This document shows positions 34,339 through 42,717 of a stretch of 64,000 bases of DNA, piece after piece. The notes under the pieces are model-generated. The model had not been told where the DNA came from and ran no database searches. It saw only the letters and a list, made by a program, of their open reading frames with translations. The DNA is taken from the NCBI GenBank assembly GCA_017626015.1, contig JAGAJO010000007.1:1-64000 (forward strand), written 5' to 3'. This DNA is from Ruminococcus sp. GTDB lineage: Bacteria; Bacillota; Clostridia; Oscillospirales; Ruminococcaceae. Positions within the stretch are counted from its first letter, which is position 1. Each line of letters begins with the position of its first letter. The translations under genes were made by a program, and so were the position numbers.

Positions 34339-35718
34339 ATGGCAATGTTAAAAAAGATCGCGGCATTTGCAGCTGCTGCCGCTATGACGTTCAGCCTTGC
34401 CGGCTGTACCGACACCAGCTATGTTATGACCTACGGAGACGAAAAGATCAATGCGGGCGTTTATCTTTATAATATGTATAATGAAATGTCCTCTCAGATA
34501 GCGATGCTTTATTATATGCAGGGCATCACCGATAAGTATTTCGATCAGGAGATCGAGGGCAAGAAATTTGCGGATTACCTCAACGATAAGGCAATGCAGG
34601 CAACCAAGGAATATGCAGCAGTCGTTTCTCAGTTTGAGGAGCTTGGGCTGGAGCTTACGGAGGACGAGATAAAGGAGATAAGCGACAATGCAAGGGATCT
34701 GTGGCAAAGCAGCGGCGAGCTTTACGAGAAGGAGGGTATCTCCAAGGATTCGGCAAAGCTTGTCATGAAAGCAGCAAAAATGCGTGAAAAGATCTTTGAT
34801 TATTACTACGCCGAGGGCGGTACCGAAGAGGTAACCAACGCCGATATCGAAAGCTACCTTAACGAAAATTATATCAGATACAAAACTATTTCCATATCCA
34901 AAAGCACCAACGAGGACAAAGCTGCAGCTGAGGAGGAGGATAAGGAAAGCGAGGCTCTCAGGGACGAATACCTCGCCAAAGCAGAGGGACTTTCATTTGA
35001 GGAATTTGATTCCGTTATCGACGAATACAACGATTATCTTGCCAAAAAAGCAGAAGAAGAAAGCGCCGGCAGCAGCACGGACGATACCTCCTCAGAAATC
35101 GCAGATGAAAGCTCAGCTGCCGACAGCAGCTCTTCCGAGCCCGAGCCTGTAAGCGCAGCCGAAGAAGCTACGGAAGCTCCCGAGGCAGATCTCAGCTCTG
35201 CTGACAGCTTCTCTGATGATACCGTAATGTCCGAAGGGGATTTTTCGGATGACAGTGCAGTTGATTTCAGCGACATTTCAGACAGCAGCATGGCAGGATC
35301 AGATGATTCCGCTGCGGAGGATATTTCAGGTGATACCGCAGATTCCGCCGCCGAGGATCCGTATGTAAACGAAACGATGTTCAACTACGGCGGTATGGAC
35401 GATGAAACCAAGGATTCAAACAGCGGAAAGCTTGCGGAAAAGGTAAATTCCATGACGGTCGGTGTTGCCACCTCCTACGAGGACGAAAGCAGCTACTATA
35501 TCGTTATAAAGGGCGACATTACCGAAAGAAGTGCAGAATACGCTTCAAAAAACAAGACAAACATGGTCAAGGAAATGAAAGCTGACGACTTCCAGGAAAA
35601 GCTCGACGGCTGGATAGAGGAACTGGGGATCAAGGAAAATAAGGACGCCATCAAGAGATATACTCCCGAAACAATGTACGAGAGACAGCAAGAGTATAAT
35701 AAGGACAACCAAAAATAA
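34339..35718 (+). CDS. PrsA/SurA-like lipoprotein with a long Ser/Asp/Glu-rich insert
   Basis: 459 residues. A signal peptide ends in the lipobox SLAGC, so it is probably a lipoprotein. Residues 25-190 are helical and resemble the chaperone part of PrsA/SurA foldases (YGDEKINAGVYLYNMYNEM; ESYLNENYIRYKTISISKS). From about 240 to 350 lies a low-complexity acidic, Ser-rich stretch where a parvulin domain could be expected. The C-terminus (NETMFNYGGMDDETKDSNSG to the end) resumes a foldase-like pattern (TVGVATSYEDESSYYIVIKG). Start follows GGAAAGGATTTGAAAATAA. No peptidyl-prolyl isomerase motif was seen. Confidence 0.7.
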   Translation: MAMLKKIAAFAAAAAMTFSLAGCTDTSYVMTYGDEKINAGVYLYNMYNEMSSQIAMLYYMQGITDKYFDQEIEGKKFADYLNDKAMQATKEYAAVVSQFEELGLELTEDEIKEISDNARDLWQSSGELYEKEGISKDSAKLVMKAAKMREKIFDYYYAEGGTEEVTNADIESYLNENYIRYKTISISKSTNEDKAAAEEEDKESEALRDEYLAKAEGLSFEEFDSVIDEYNDYLAKKAEEESAGSSTDDTSSEIADESSAADSSSSEPEPVSAAEEATEAPEADLSSADSFSDDTVMSEGDFSDDSAVDFSDISDSSMAGSDDSAAEDISGDTADSAAEDPYVNETMFNYGGMDDETKDSNSGKLAEKVNSMTVGVATSYEDESSYYIVIKGDITERSAEYASKNKTNMVKEMKADDFQEKLDGWIEELGIKENKDAIKRYTPETMYERQQEYNKDNQK

Positions 35719-35734
35719 AGCATATCGGATATCA

Positions 35735-35765
35735 AACGGGTGAGCCAACGGTTCGCCCGTTTTTA
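35735..35765 (+). terminator. terminator of the lipoprotein gene
   Basis: AACGGGTGA (35735-35743) pairs with TCGCCCGTT (35753-35761), one G-U pair, followed by TTTT. Confidence 0.8.
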
Positions 35766-35831
35766 TGGGCTTATTGTAGAAAATGCTCATAAATTTCTCA
35801 CTTATGCCGGTTCTGTTTTCTTACTTTGACG

Positions 35832-35860
35832 TTGAATAAATCCGGGAAAAGTTGTATAAT
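35832..35860 (+). promoter_or_regulatory. promoter of the intact MATE gene
   Basis: TTGAAT (35832-35837) and TATAAT (35855-35860), 17-base spacer, 36 bases before the start. Confidence 0.7.
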
Positions 35861-35896
35861 ATCATTGGATCAAAGAAATTGAAAGAGGTTTTGAGA

Positions 35897-37243
35897 ATGA
35901 CGGATTTGACCGCAGGAAAGCCATGGTCAGTATTGTGGAGACTTTCTCTGCCAATGTTTATCAGTGTAATATTCCAGCAGATGTATTCTATCTTCGACAG
36001 CGCAATAGCAGGAAAATACGCCGGAGAGGATGCGCTTGCCGCAGTGGGAGCGTCGTACCCCATAACAATGATATTTATGGCGGTGGCGATAGGCTGCAAC
36101 GTCGGCTGCTGTGTTGTTATTTCCCAGTATTTCGGAGCAAAGGACTATTCAAGAGTCAAAACAGCAGCATCTACAACTGTCATATCCTGTACCATACTGG
36201 CAGCTGTACTTACGGCTGTGGGACTTGCTCTGTCCGGGCCGCTGATGATAATGATAAACACGCCGGACAACGTTATGGAAGACGGAACGCTGTATCTGAA
36301 AATATATACGGCGGGACTTATATTCCTTTTCTTATATAATGTTTCTACAGGCATTTATACTTCTCTGGGCGATACGAAAACTCCTCTGTATTTTCTTATA
36401 GGCTCATCTGTTGGAAACGTTCTGCTCGATTACATATTCGTTGCCATATGCGGTTTCGGCGTTGCGGGAGTTGCGTGGGCGACATTTATAGCTCAGGGAA
36501 TAGCCTGCGTTCTTTCACTGATCACTCTTATGAAAAAAATATCCGGTATAAGGACAGATGAAAAGCCTGAGAAATTTTCATCGCCAATGCTGAAAAAGAT
36601 CGCATTATATTCGATCCCCAGCATTTTACAGCAGTCCTTCGTGTCGGTAGGAAATATATTTGTCCAGTATCTTGTCAACGGCTTTGGATCCTCCTGCATT
36701 GCGGGATATTCCGCAGCCATAAAGCTTAACACCTTTGCAATAACAAGCTTTTCTACCCTTTCAAACGGACTTTCCAGCTACGTTGCCCAGAATTACGGCG
36801 CTGGTAAAAGCCTTCGCATAAAGCAGGGATATCATTCCGGAATACTCCTGTCACTCATAACAGCTGTTCCGTTCACTCTGTGCTACTTCTTCCTTTCGGA
36901 AACAATGATAGGATTTTTCCTGGACGAAGGCGGCGTGAAGGCTCTGGAGGTCGGCATGAAGTTTCTGCATATCGCCGCCCCGTTCTATGTCTTTGTCGGC
37001 GTAAAGATCATGTCGGACGGAGCGCTGAGAGGCAAAGGAGATATGCCCTACTTCATGATAACCACCTTCTCAGATCTCATACTTCGTGTTATACTGGCAT
37101 TTATCCTTTCAAAACCCTTCGGTTCTACAGGAATATGGCTCTCATGGCCCGTAGGCTGGCTTGCCTCCACGATCCTTTCGGTAGCGTTTATAAATATCAA
37201 GCTGAAAAAGCTGCCTCCCGACACGGCTGACATCGTACAGTGA
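35897..37243 (+). CDS. MATE-family multidrug/cation antiporter
   Basis: 448 residues with the twelve helices expected of a MATE pump. MTDLTAGKPWSVLWRLSLPM is the usual N-terminus of NorM/DinF-like clostridial members; helix 1 QQMYSIFDSAIAGKYAGEDALAAVG and the second-half counterpart QQSFVSVGNIFVQYLVNGFG are clear. ATG 35897 follows GAGG at eight bases; ATG 35852 lies in the promoter. Substrate unknown. Unlike the copy at 1187-1783 it is intact. The 294 bases after it hold the next promoter and no gene. Confidence 0.92.
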   Translation: MTDLTAGKPWSVLWRLSLPMFISVIFQQMYSIFDSAIAGKYAGEDALAAVGASYPITMIFMAVAIGCNVGCCVVISQYFGAKDYSRVKTAASTTVISCTILAAVLTAVGLALSGPLMIMINTPDNVMEDGTLYLKIYTAGLIFLFLYNVSTGIYTSLGDTKTPLYFLIGSSVGNVLLDYIFVAICGFGVAGVAWATFIAQGIACVLSLITLMKKISGIRTDEKPEKFSSPMLKKIALYSIPSILQQSFVSVGNIFVQYLVNGFGSSCIAGYSAAIKLNTFAITSFSTLSNGLSSYVAQNYGAGKSLRIKQGYHSGILLSLITAVPFTLCYFFLSETMIGFFLDEGGVKALEVGMKFLHIAAPFYVFVGVKIMSDGALRGKGDMPYFMITTFSDLILRVILAFILSKPFGSTGIWLSWPVGWLASTILSVAFINIKLKKLPPDTADIVQ

Positions 37244-37430
37244 ATCTGCGTCCATTCGCCGTATTGTTCCGACAATGTGATAAAGTAAACAACGCACAAC
37301 CACCGCCTGACGTCTTTGTGCTGTATTGCCTAAAAACATTTATAATTGTGCAAAATGCTAAAAGAAACTGCCGAGTTCCCGCCAATTATGATACTAAATG
37401 TAAAATATGCATAAATCGCTCTTCGGGGAC

Positions 37431-37459
37431 TTGTAAATCTTTAAAAAAAATAGTATAAT
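37431..37459 (+). promoter_or_regulatory. promoter of the carboxyltransferase operon
   Basis: TTGTAA (37431-37436) and TATAAT (37454-37459), 17-base spacer; 79 bases to the first start. Confidence 0.65.
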
Positions 37460-37537
37460 GTTATTATATGATTATGATAAAATAACTGTATGTTTATGGT
37501 ATTTTATTGGGAAAATATTTGAAATGGAGGAAACTGT

Positions 37538-38920
37538 ATGTCTGAAATCAATAATACTCTTGCCGAGCTTAAAACGGCTTCACAGGCTGTTTCTGCTGCA
37601 AGAACAAGACTGACATATCTGTTTGACGACGGAAAATTTACCGAGCTTGACGCTTATGCCAAGGACGGCGGAGAGCTTACAGGTGTCATAACCGCTTTCG
37701 GTTATGCGGAGGGAAACCCCGTATACGCCTTTTCACAGAACATCGACGTGAAAAACGGCGCTGTTTCCAAAGCTTCCGCCGATAAAATCGTTAAGATCTA
37801 CGACCTTGCCGCCAAGACGGGCGTGCCTGTTATCGGAATTTACGATTCCTGCGGAGCTGACGTCAGCGACCAGACAAAGGCTCTTAAGGCTTACGGAGAG
37901 CTGCTCCTGTGGGCTTCAAACCTGTCGGGAGTCGTTCCTCAGATCGCAGTGGTCGCAGGGGTGTGCGCAGGCTGTGCAGCAATGCTCGCTCAGTCGGCGG
38001 ATTTTGTTGTCATGGCTAAGGATGCGCAGATGTATGTGGCTCCCAATTGCGACATAAAGGATCATGCGGAAAACGCCGCTGCAAACGGTACAGCTTCACT
38101 TGTATGCGAGGACGATAAGGCTGCCGTAGAAGCTGCAAGGGAAATCCTGCTGAGGCTTCCGCAGAATAACCTTTCACCTGTTCCCATGTATGAATTTTCC
38201 GAGCCGGATGCAGCTTTTTCCGGAAATGCTGCCGCTGACGCAGAGGCTGTCTTTGACGCCGGAAGCGTTATGGAGCTTAACGCAGGCTGCGGAAAGGCGT
38301 CCTATACCGCTCTTGCTTCGCTCGGAGGCGCAACGGTCGGAATAGTAGCTACAAATAAAACAAACGATAAGCTTGACAGCGCTGACTGCTCCAAGATCGC
38401 AAGATTTGTAAGGACCTGCGACGGATTCGGAGTACCCGTTGTCACCTTTGTTGATACCGAGGGCTTCAAGGCTGACGACGCAAGCGAGATGCAGGGTGCG
38501 GTAAAGAGCATGGCGAAGCTTGCCCACGCTTACTCAGAGGCTACCACGATAAAGCTTTCGGTAGTTACAGGAAAAGCTTACGGTCCCGCTTACATAGCTC
38601 TTGCAGGAAAAGGCGCAAGCTCCGATCTGTCATATGCTACGCCTTCTGCCGTCATTTCGGCTCTCGATCCCGTTACGGCTGTGGAATTTCTGGAGCATGA
38701 CAAGCTCAAGGGTGCAGAGGATCTGACCGCTGCAAGAAATTCACTCGCAGCGGATTATGTGCAGAACAATGCAAATGCCGCAACAGCAGCAGCCGAGGGC
38801 TGCATAGACGGAATTATCGAGCCGTCCGAGATCAGACAGACGCTTATTGACTCCGTTGAGATCATGGCAGGCAAGAGAATTTCCAGACTTCCCAAAAAGC
38901 ACAGCAATATTCAGCTGTAA
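37538..38920 (+). CDS. acyl-CoA carboxyltransferase, 12S/MmdA-like subunit
   Basis: 460 residues, two crotonase-like halves as in the carboxyltransferase of propionyl-CoA carboxylase, MmdA and transcarboxylase 12S. N half: DLAAKTGVPVIGIYDSCGAD and SGVVPQIAVVAGVCAGCAAM; C half: RFVRTCDGFGVPVVTFVDTE, KAYGPAYIALAGKG; the end RLPKKHSNIQL matches the family's (K)KHGNIPL tail. It is shorter by about 50 residues and diverged (for example VCAGCAAM for the usual GPCAGGA). It should move CO2 between an acyl-CoA and biotin. Followed by the biotin carrier after 28 bases. Start after TGGAGGAAACTGT. Confidence 0.85.
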   Translation: MSEINNTLAELKTASQAVSAARTRLTYLFDDGKFTELDAYAKDGGELTGVITAFGYAEGNPVYAFSQNIDVKNGAVSKASADKIVKIYDLAAKTGVPVIGIYDSCGADVSDQTKALKAYGELLLWASNLSGVVPQIAVVAGVCAGCAAMLAQSADFVVMAKDAQMYVAPNCDIKDHAENAAANGTASLVCEDDKAAVEAAREILLRLPQNNLSPVPMYEFSEPDAAFSGNAAADAEAVFDAGSVMELNAGCGKASYTALASLGGATVGIVATNKTNDKLDSADCSKIARFVRTCDGFGVPVVTFVDTEGFKADDASEMQGAVKSMAKLAHAYSEATTIKLSVVTGKAYGPAYIALAGKGASSDLSYATPSAVISALDPVTAVEFLEHDKLKGAEDLTAARNSLAADYVQNNANAATAAAEGCIDGIIEPSEIRQTLIDSVEIMAGKRISRLPKKHSNIQL

Positions 38921-38948
38921 TACTAATATAAAGATTGGTGGTATTATT

Positions 38949-39308
38949 ATGAAAAGATATAACATTACAGTAAACGGCAAAGCCTATGACGTTGCGGTGG
39001 AAGAGATCGTCGGAGACGCAGCTCCTGTGACTGCCGCTCCTGCAGTTTCAGCTCCCGCACCGGCAGCTGCTCCCGCTCCTGCTCCCGTTGCCGAGGGAAC
39101 AAAGATCACCGCTCCCATGCCCGGAACTATCCTTGACATCAAAGTAGCAGTCGGAGATACCGTTGCAGCAGGACAGGCAGTATGCGTGCTTGAAGCAATG
39201 AAGATGGAAAACGACGTTAATGCTCCGGTTGCCGGAAAGGTACTCAGCATCAATACAACAAAGGGTTCGCAGGTTGAGACCGGAGCGGTTCTTGCAGTTA
39301 TCGGCTGA
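38949..39308 (+). CDS. biotin carboxyl carrier protein (1.3S-like)
   Basis: 119 residues: a small N-terminal region (MKRYNITVNGKAYDVAVEEI), an Ala/Pro-rich linker (about 30-55), and the biotinyl domain with the target Lys in VLEAMKMEND. Size and layout match the 1.3S carrier of transcarboxylase and the gamma/delta carriers of biotin decarboxylases. It lies between the two carboxyltransferase subunits and must shuttle the carboxyl group between them. ATG 38949 follows TTGGTGGTATTATT. Confidence 0.95.
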   Translation: MKRYNITVNGKAYDVAVEEIVGDAAPVTAAPAVSAPAPAAAPAPAPVAEGTKITAPMPGTILDIKVAVGDTVAAGQAVCVLEAMKMENDVNAPVAGKVLSINTTKGSQVETGAVLAVIG

Positions 39309-39345
39309 CCGTACTTTTATTTAGACTTGAAAGGATTGAATATAA

Positions 39346-40743
39346 ATGGCAAAGCTTAAAATTACGGAAACCGTACTCCGTGACGCTCACCAGTCGCTGC
39401 TTGCTACAAGAATGTCCATGGACGATATGAAGCCTATTCTTTCCACAATGGATAAGATCGGCTTTTACTCCGCCGAATGCTGGGGCGGCGCAACCTTTGA
39501 CTCATGTATCAGATTTTTAGGCGAGGATCCATGGGAAAGACTGAGGATAATCAGAAAGGAAATGCCCAATACAAAGCTCCAGATGCTTTTCAGAGGACAG
39601 AATATGCTGGGTTATCGCCACTACGCCGACGATCTGGTGGAGTATTTTGTTCAGAAATCAATAGCCAACGGTATAGATATCATCAGGATCTTTGACGCTC
39701 TTAACGATATTCGAAATCTTGAAACCGCAATTAAAGCTGCAAACAAGGAAAAGGGTCACGCTCAGGTAGCTATTTCTTATACTCTGGGAGAGGTCTTTAC
39801 CCACGAATACTACATGAACTATGCAAAGCAGATCGAGGAAGCGGGCGCCGATTCAATTTGTATAAAGGATATGGCTGCGCTGCTTACCCCGTATGAGGCT
39901 GAGTCGCTGGTCAAAGACATAAAGTCGGCAGTCAAGATACCTGTACAGCTGCACACCCACTACACTTCGGGACTTGCTTCAATGTGTATAATCAAGGCTG
40001 TCGAAGCGGGCGTTGACGCTGTGGATACGGCAATGTCTCCGCTAGCGCTTGGTACATCTCATGCGCCTACTGAGTCTATCGTTGCTACATTCCAGGGTAC
40101 AGAATACGATACCGGACTTGATCTTGTCAAGCTCAACGAGGTAAGAGATTACTTTATGACTCTGAGAAAGAAGTACATTGACAATGGTCTTCTTGATCCC
40201 TCAATGCTTGCTACGAACACTAACGCACTGCTCTATCAGGTTCCCGGCGGAATGCTTTCAAATCTGCTTTCTCAGCTTAAGCAGGCAGGAAAGGCTGACC
40301 AGCTGGAGGACGTTCTTAAGGAGGTCCCAAGAGTACGTAAGGATTCGGGATTCCCGCCCCTTGTTACGCCTACCTCACAGATCGTCGGAACACAGGCTGT
40401 GTTCAATGTTATCATGGGCGAGAGATATAAGACCGTCACCAAGGAGTTCAAGGGTCTTGTAAAGGGCGAATACGGAAAGACTCCCGTGGCTATAGATCCC
40501 GAATTCCAGAAGAAGATACTGGGAGATGAGGAGCCTATAACCTGCCGTCCGGCTGACCTGCTCGAGCCTGAATTTGAGGCTATGAAGAAAGAAGCTGCCG
40601 AGTGGACGGAGCAGGAAGAGGACATTCTTACCTACGCAATGTTCCCGAAGGTCGCTCCTAAGTTCTTTAAGGACAGACGTGACAAGAAGTACGGCGTTGA
40701 CGGAAAAAATTCCAACGCAGAAAATAAGGTTCACCCTGTTTGA
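39346..40743 (+). CDS. pyruvate/oxaloacetate carboxyltransferase (PycB/OadA/5S-like)
   Basis: 465 residues. The TIM-barrel starts KITETVLRDAHQSLLATRMS with the metal Asp; further marks are FRGQNMLGYRHY, the carboxylated-Lys motif CIKDMAALLTP and the metal site QLHTHYTSGLA; PASS-type C-terminal domain (FPPLVTPTSQIVGTQAVFNV). No biotinyl domain is fused, so it needs the separate carrier upstream. In known systems this subunit moves carboxyl between oxaloacetate/pyruvate and biotin. No membrane beta subunit of a Na+ pump is in the operon. Start after GAAAGGATTGAATATAA. Confidence 0.93.
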   Translation: MAKLKITETVLRDAHQSLLATRMSMDDMKPILSTMDKIGFYSAECWGGATFDSCIRFLGEDPWERLRIIRKEMPNTKLQMLFRGQNMLGYRHYADDLVEYFVQKSIANGIDIIRIFDALNDIRNLETAIKAANKEKGHAQVAISYTLGEVFTHEYYMNYAKQIEEAGADSICIKDMAALLTPYEAESLVKDIKSAVKIPVQLHTHYTSGLASMCIIKAVEAGVDAVDTAMSPLALGTSHAPTESIVATFQGTEYDTGLDLVKLNEVRDYFMTLRKKYIDNGLLDPSMLATNTNALLYQVPGGMLSNLLSQLKQAGKADQLEDVLKEVPRVRKDSGFPPLVTPTSQIVGTQAVFNVIMGERYKTVTKEFKGLVKGEYGKTPVAIDPEFQKKILGDEEPITCRPADLLEPEFEAMKKEAAEWTEQEEDILTYAMFPKVAPKFFKDRRDKKYGVDGKNSNAENKVHPV

Positions 40744-40787
40744 TACAAAAAACACTTTCTGTTAGTACGATACGCATAAAATAGTTT

Positions 40788-40825
40788 AATCCCCGAAGCA
40801 ATTATTGATAACTGCTTCGGGGATT
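40788..40825. terminator. hairpin ending the carboxyltransferase operon
   Basis: AATCCCCGAAGCA (40788-40800) pairs perfectly with TGCTTCGGGGATT (40813-40825). The T run after it is interrupted (GTTGTT). Confidence 0.7.
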
Positions 40826-40860
40826 GTTGTTAATATTCGATTGTTTGCATAAATCAGAGT

Positions 40861-41202
40861 TTATATGCCAAAATGGATTACAAACTTATTCTCATCTTGA
40901 GCTTTTGAAAGCAAAATCAATAATTCTGTTAAATTTTTATTGTCCAAAATCATTTCAATTATTGAATCAATTGATTCTGGTGGAATTATAGTTATTCCAT
41001 AATAAGCCAACCCTAATTCAGGTCTATCTAATGTATGCCAATATAACTTTACTTTTTTCATCTTTTTTAAAAGTGGTAAAATATAATCATCATCAACTGA
41101 AATACAGTTGAATCTTTCAGGTTCATATTGGTCATATATTTCACCCTTTTTAGGACAAATATTCATAATACCAAATTCATGTTTAGGCATTTCAATCACC
41201 AT
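40861..41202 (-). CDS. hypothetical protein, AT-rich orphan
   Basis: 113 residues, MPKHEFGIMNICPKKGEIYD near the start, no signal peptide, membrane helix or family I can name. It is far more AT-rich than both neighbours and on the opposite strand, which suggests recent transfer. Its size and its mixed alpha/beta look would fit a small immunity-type protein, but there is no toxin gene beside it and this is only a guess. ATG 41190 (MPKHEFG) is as good a start as 41202; the ribosome site is weak. Confidence 0.6.
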   Translation of the reverse strand: MVIEMPKHEFGIMNICPKKGEIYDQYEPERFNCISVDDDYILPLLKKMKKVKLYWHTLDRPELGLAYYGITIIPPESIDSIIEMILDNKNLTELLILLSKAQDENKFVIHFGI

Positions 41203-41484
41203 GTAAATTCTGATTTATCTCATTATTTTCCCCCTCCCCTTGGGGAGGGCACACTAAGTATGAACACCCTATCAATGTTGGTGGGTGGGGGAATTGCCCC
41301 GTGCGGGTTAGCACAAATTCCGATTCATTTTAGTAATAATTATACATCAAAGCCGTTACATTGTCAATAAAAACGACATACCGCTTTTGACTGAAAATCA
41401 TAAGCGCTATGGCGAAAGCTTCTTTATGAAGGCCTGTCTTTTGCAGAGGGTTTTTATAACCATTTTTCACCGCTTTTTTGCTAC
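41203..41484. other. intergenic region with GC-rich hairpin
   Basis: CCCCCTCCCC and GGGGAGGG near 41229-41248 form a short hairpin on the plus strand, followed by G-rich tracts to 41290. No coding frame with a ribosome site is seen. The stretch flanks the AT-rich orphan and may be the edge of a transferred fragment. Confidence 0.4.
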
Positions 41485-41513
41485 TTGATTTTAGACAAAT
41501 AATATGCTATAAT
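41485..41513 (+). promoter_or_regulatory. promoter of leuB
   Basis: TTGATT (41485-41490) and TATAAT (41508-41513), 17-base spacer; 36 bases to the start. Confidence 0.75.
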
Positions 41514-41548
41514 ATTTATGACAAAATTTTTAGCTGGAGTGATATTTT

Positions 41549-42631
41549 ATGAACAAAAAAATTACAGTTATCAGGGGCGACGGTATAGGTCCCGAAATTG
41601 TAAACGAGGCTATCAAGGTACTTGATAAAACTGCCGAGAAATTCGGTCATAGCTTTGAATACACCGATATTCTCATGGGCGGATGCTCTATAGACGCTTA
41701 CGGTGTTCCGCTTACCGATGAAGCGATAGCTACTGCAAAGGCTGCCGACGCAGTCCTGTTGGGAGCTATCGGAGGAAATACATCCACGTCTCCGTGGTAC
41801 AAGCTTGCACCTGAGCTGCGTCCCGAAGCAGGACTTCTGAAAATACGCAAGGAGCTTGGACTTTTTGCAAATCTCCGTCCCGCCGTACTTTACGATGAGC
41901 TTAAATTCGCCTGCCCTCTCAGGGACGATATTATCGGAGAAGGATTTGACATGATGATAATGAGAGAGCTTACAGGCGGACTTTACTTCGGCGAAAGAAA
42001 AACCGAAACGGTCAACGGCCTTGAAACCGCAGTAGATACCCTCTCATACAACGAAAATGAGATCAGGAGGATCGCAAGGCGGGGCTTCGATATTGCCATG
42101 AAGAGAAAGAAAAAGGTCACCTCAGTTGACAAGGCTAACGTACTTGATTCCTCCAGACTCTGGAGAAAGGTCGTAAACGAGGTTTCAAAGGACTACCCCG
42201 AGGTCGAGCTTGAGCATATGCTGGTCGATAACTGCGCAATGCAGCTGGTTAGAGATCCCAAGCAGTTTGACGTTATCCTTACGGAAAATATGTTCGGTGA
42301 CATTCTTTCGGACGAAGCTGCAATGGTCACAGGCTCTCTGGGAATGCTGGCATCGGCTTCTCTCAACGATACAAAGTTTGGTCTTTATGAACCCAGCCAC
42401 GGATCTGCTCCCGATATCGCAGGTCAGAACAAGGCTAATCCCCTTGCAACGATACTTTCGGCTTCAATGATGCTGCGATTCTCTTTCGACATGGATAAGG
42501 AGGCGGACGCTATCGACAACGCCGTAAAGCAGGTGCTTAACGAGGGCTACCGCACCGGAGATATTATGTCCGAGGGTATGACCCTTGTAGGCTGCAAGGA
42601 AATGGGCGATCTGGTCGCTGGACGCATCTGA
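41549..42631 (+). CDS. leuB: 3-isopropylmalate dehydrogenase
   Basis: Third step of leucine synthesis, oxidising 3-isopropylmalate with NAD. 360 residues: [14 protein letters not shown] start, [32 protein letters not shown], the Mg-binding Asp region [15 protein letters not shown]-like ([17 protein letters not shown]) and the NAD loop [18 protein letters not shown]. Leu-type residues fit LeuB rather than isocitrate dehydrogenase. It stands alone on the plus strand, 6-9 kb from leuC and leuD. Confidence 0.96.
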   Translation: MNKKITVIRGDGIGPEIVNEAIKVLDKTAEKFGHSFEYTDILMGGCSIDAYGVPLTDEAIATAKAADAVLLGAIGGNTSTSPWYKLAPELRPEAGLLKIRKELGLFANLRPAVLYDELKFACPLRDDIIGEGFDMMIMRELTGGLYFGERKTETVNGLETAVDTLSYNENEIRRIARRGFDIAMKRKKKVTSVDKANVLDSSRLWRKVVNEVSKDYPEVELEHMLVDNCAMQLVRDPKQFDVILTENMFGDILSDEAAMVTGSLGMLASASLNDTKFGLYEPSHGSAPDIAGQNKANPLATILSASMMLRFSFDMDKEADAIDNAVKQVLNEGYRTGDIMSEGMTLVGCKEMGDLVAGRI

Positions 42632-42664
42632 GGCAGCGACTGTTTAAAAACACTATAAAAAACA

Positions 42665-42715
42665 GGACGGCACAGCTTTGACCGCTTTCTGCGGGGAGCT
42701 GTGACCGTCCCTTTT
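42665..42715. terminator. bidirectional terminator between leuB and the secreted protein gene
   Basis: GGACGG-CACAGCT (42665-42677) pairs with AGCTGTG-A-CCGTCC (42697-42710), one bulge, with T runs on both strands. Confidence 0.8.
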
Positions 42716-42717
42716 AT

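Noticed and set aside
35034-35384. Antisense frame of 116 codons in the acidic lipoprotein gene
   Set aside because: It is a product of the low-complexity Ser/Glu codons on the other strand, with no ribosome site.
37538-40743. Na+-pumping oxaloacetate decarboxylase
   Set aside because: No membrane beta subunit (OadB) or gamma subunit is present in the operon; a transcarboxylase-like role fits the visible genes better.
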